From: Rhodococcoides corynebacterioides
GTDB taxonomy: Bacteria > Actinomycetota > Actinomycetes > Mycobacteriales > Mycobacteriaceae
DNA: 64,000 nt
Assembly (NCBI RefSeq): GCF_019834675.1
Contig: NZ_JABUBU010000002.1
Location: forward strand, 186,001-250,000
Direction of reading: 5' to 3'
Positions 63,694 through 64,000 of the stretch are shown in pieces (the stretch's first letter is position 1; every line of letters begins with the position of its first letter). The notes beneath the pieces are model-generated. The model was not told the DNA's origin and did not search any database. It saw only the letters and a program-made list of their open reading frames with translations. The position numbers and the translations under genes are program-made.

Positions 63694-64000
63694 CGGGCCA
63701 CCCACCCGGCCATCTGCGCGAAGTGGCCCTTGCGCGGTGTCACGACCGAACTGAGGTCGCGGTCCCACTCGCCCACCGTCACCGAGTCCAGGCTGTCCAC
63801 CACCGCGTGCGCCGTCCGGAGGTCCGGCGCGACGCGGTCACCGAGGATGCCGTCCGCGCCGACGAGGGTGACGCGCACACCCGCCCGGCCGAGGGGCTGC
63901 AGAACCGCGGTGGCCGACCCACCGTGGGCGTCGACGAAGGACGAGATCGACGAGCGCAGACGAGACGGCGGAGCGGCGGTCTCGGTGCCCTGCGGCGACT
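63657..64000 (-). CDS. Small conserved protein (Rv1455-like), 5' end outside the window
   Basis: The frame is open to the window edge (last full codon at 63998), so about 113 C-terminal residues are visible and the start is not certain. A GTG at 63878 is internal or an alternative start (73 aa). The conserved-looking part is 'LVGADGILGDRVAPDLRTAH' and 'PRKGHFAQMAGWVARQTRF'. The upstream part is Ser/Ala/Thr-rich. No function recognised; position beside ctaA matches mycobacteria. It overlaps ctaA by 37 bp at the 3' end. Confidence 0.65.
   Translation of the reverse strand, partial: SPQGTETAAPPSRLRSSISSFVDAHGGSATAVLQPLGRAGVRVTLVGADGILGDRVAPDLRTAHAVVDSLDSVTVGEWDRDLSSVVTPRKGHFAQMAGWVARQTRFPKARNGL

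Overview
This window is chromosomal DNA, roughly 70% G+C by eye, from a mycolic-acid actinobacterium, most probably Rhodococcus or a close relative in the Nocardiaceae. The evidence is a mycothiol ligase gene (mshC), a fabG1-inhA pair, a RipA-type NlpC/P60 hydrolase, an MptB mannosyltransferase and a SufR-headed suf operon. Gene order largely follows two Mycobacterium tuberculosis blocks: about Rv2130c-Rv2141c (bases 2.1-12.4 kb) and about Rv1455-Rv1496 (17.9-64 kb), with lineage-specific genes between them. There are no rRNA genes, CRISPR arrays, insertion sequences or phage genes. One tRNA, Leu(GAG), is present with its own promoter and terminator. Organism and synteny statements come from memory of these families; no search was run.

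Layout. 0-2.1 kb: the 3' part of a Wadjet-type SMC ATPase gene (jetC) and a DUF559 nuclease-like gene bracketed by two 74-nt palindromic repeats. 2.1-6.5 kb (minus): uppP, phosphoglycerate-mutase-like phosphatase, DUF3090, SCO1664-type kinase-fold protein, mshC. 6.6-10.4 kb: aldo/keto-reductase-like protein, lipoprotein LppL, DUF5703, pyrD. 10.5-12.4 kb (minus): M20 peptidase and YbhB. 12.5-17.9 kb: tRNA-Leu, glutamate-cysteine ligase-like, saccharopine-dehydrogenase-like, CaiB-type CoA transferase, nucleoside hydrolase. 17.9-23.1 kb (minus): methylmalonyl-CoA mutase mutA-mutB with its GTPase chaperone meaB. 23.4-25.3 kb: TVP38 membrane protein, SatD-like HTH protein and a membrane protein. 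25.3-34.7 kb: SPFH/NfeD pair, DUF3097, hemH, inhA, fabG1, and a VWA-DUF58-MoxR set. 34.9-39.2 kb: a DUF222/HNH gene with a probable LexA-controlled promoter, then ripA and an Rv1476-like membrane protein. 39.3-46.0 kb: acn with an AcnR operator, acnR, a thiolase-like gene and an ABC-F ATPase. 46.1-49.1 kb: SDR, lycopene cyclase, Ku. 49.3-52.7 kb: a four-gene, translationally coupled operon of unknown function (thioester-reductase-like, tiny membrane protein, phosphatidylserine-decarboxylase-like, GNAT-like). 52.7-59.0 kb (minus): sufR-B-D-C-S-U-T. 59.1-64 kb: mptB, an ABC exporter, ctaA and the end of a small conserved gene.

How it works together. The core is housekeeping: thiol redox (mshC), pyrimidine synthesis (pyrD), cell-wall lipid carrier recycling (uppP), mycolic acid synthesis (fabG1-inhA), heme (hemH, ctaA), Fe-S assembly (suf), TCA cycle (acn) and propionyl-CoA disposal (mutAB-meaB). 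Regulatory sites readable directly from sequence are an AcnR box between the -35 and -10 of acn, a SufR box over the sufR start codon, and a LexA-like box over the -10 of the DUF222 gene. Several genes look leaderless. The most interesting unexplained items are the 49.3-52.7 kb operon, the paired palindromes around the DUF559 gene, the DUF222 gene sitting where ripB normally lies, and an aldo/keto-reductase fold that has lost two catalytic residues.
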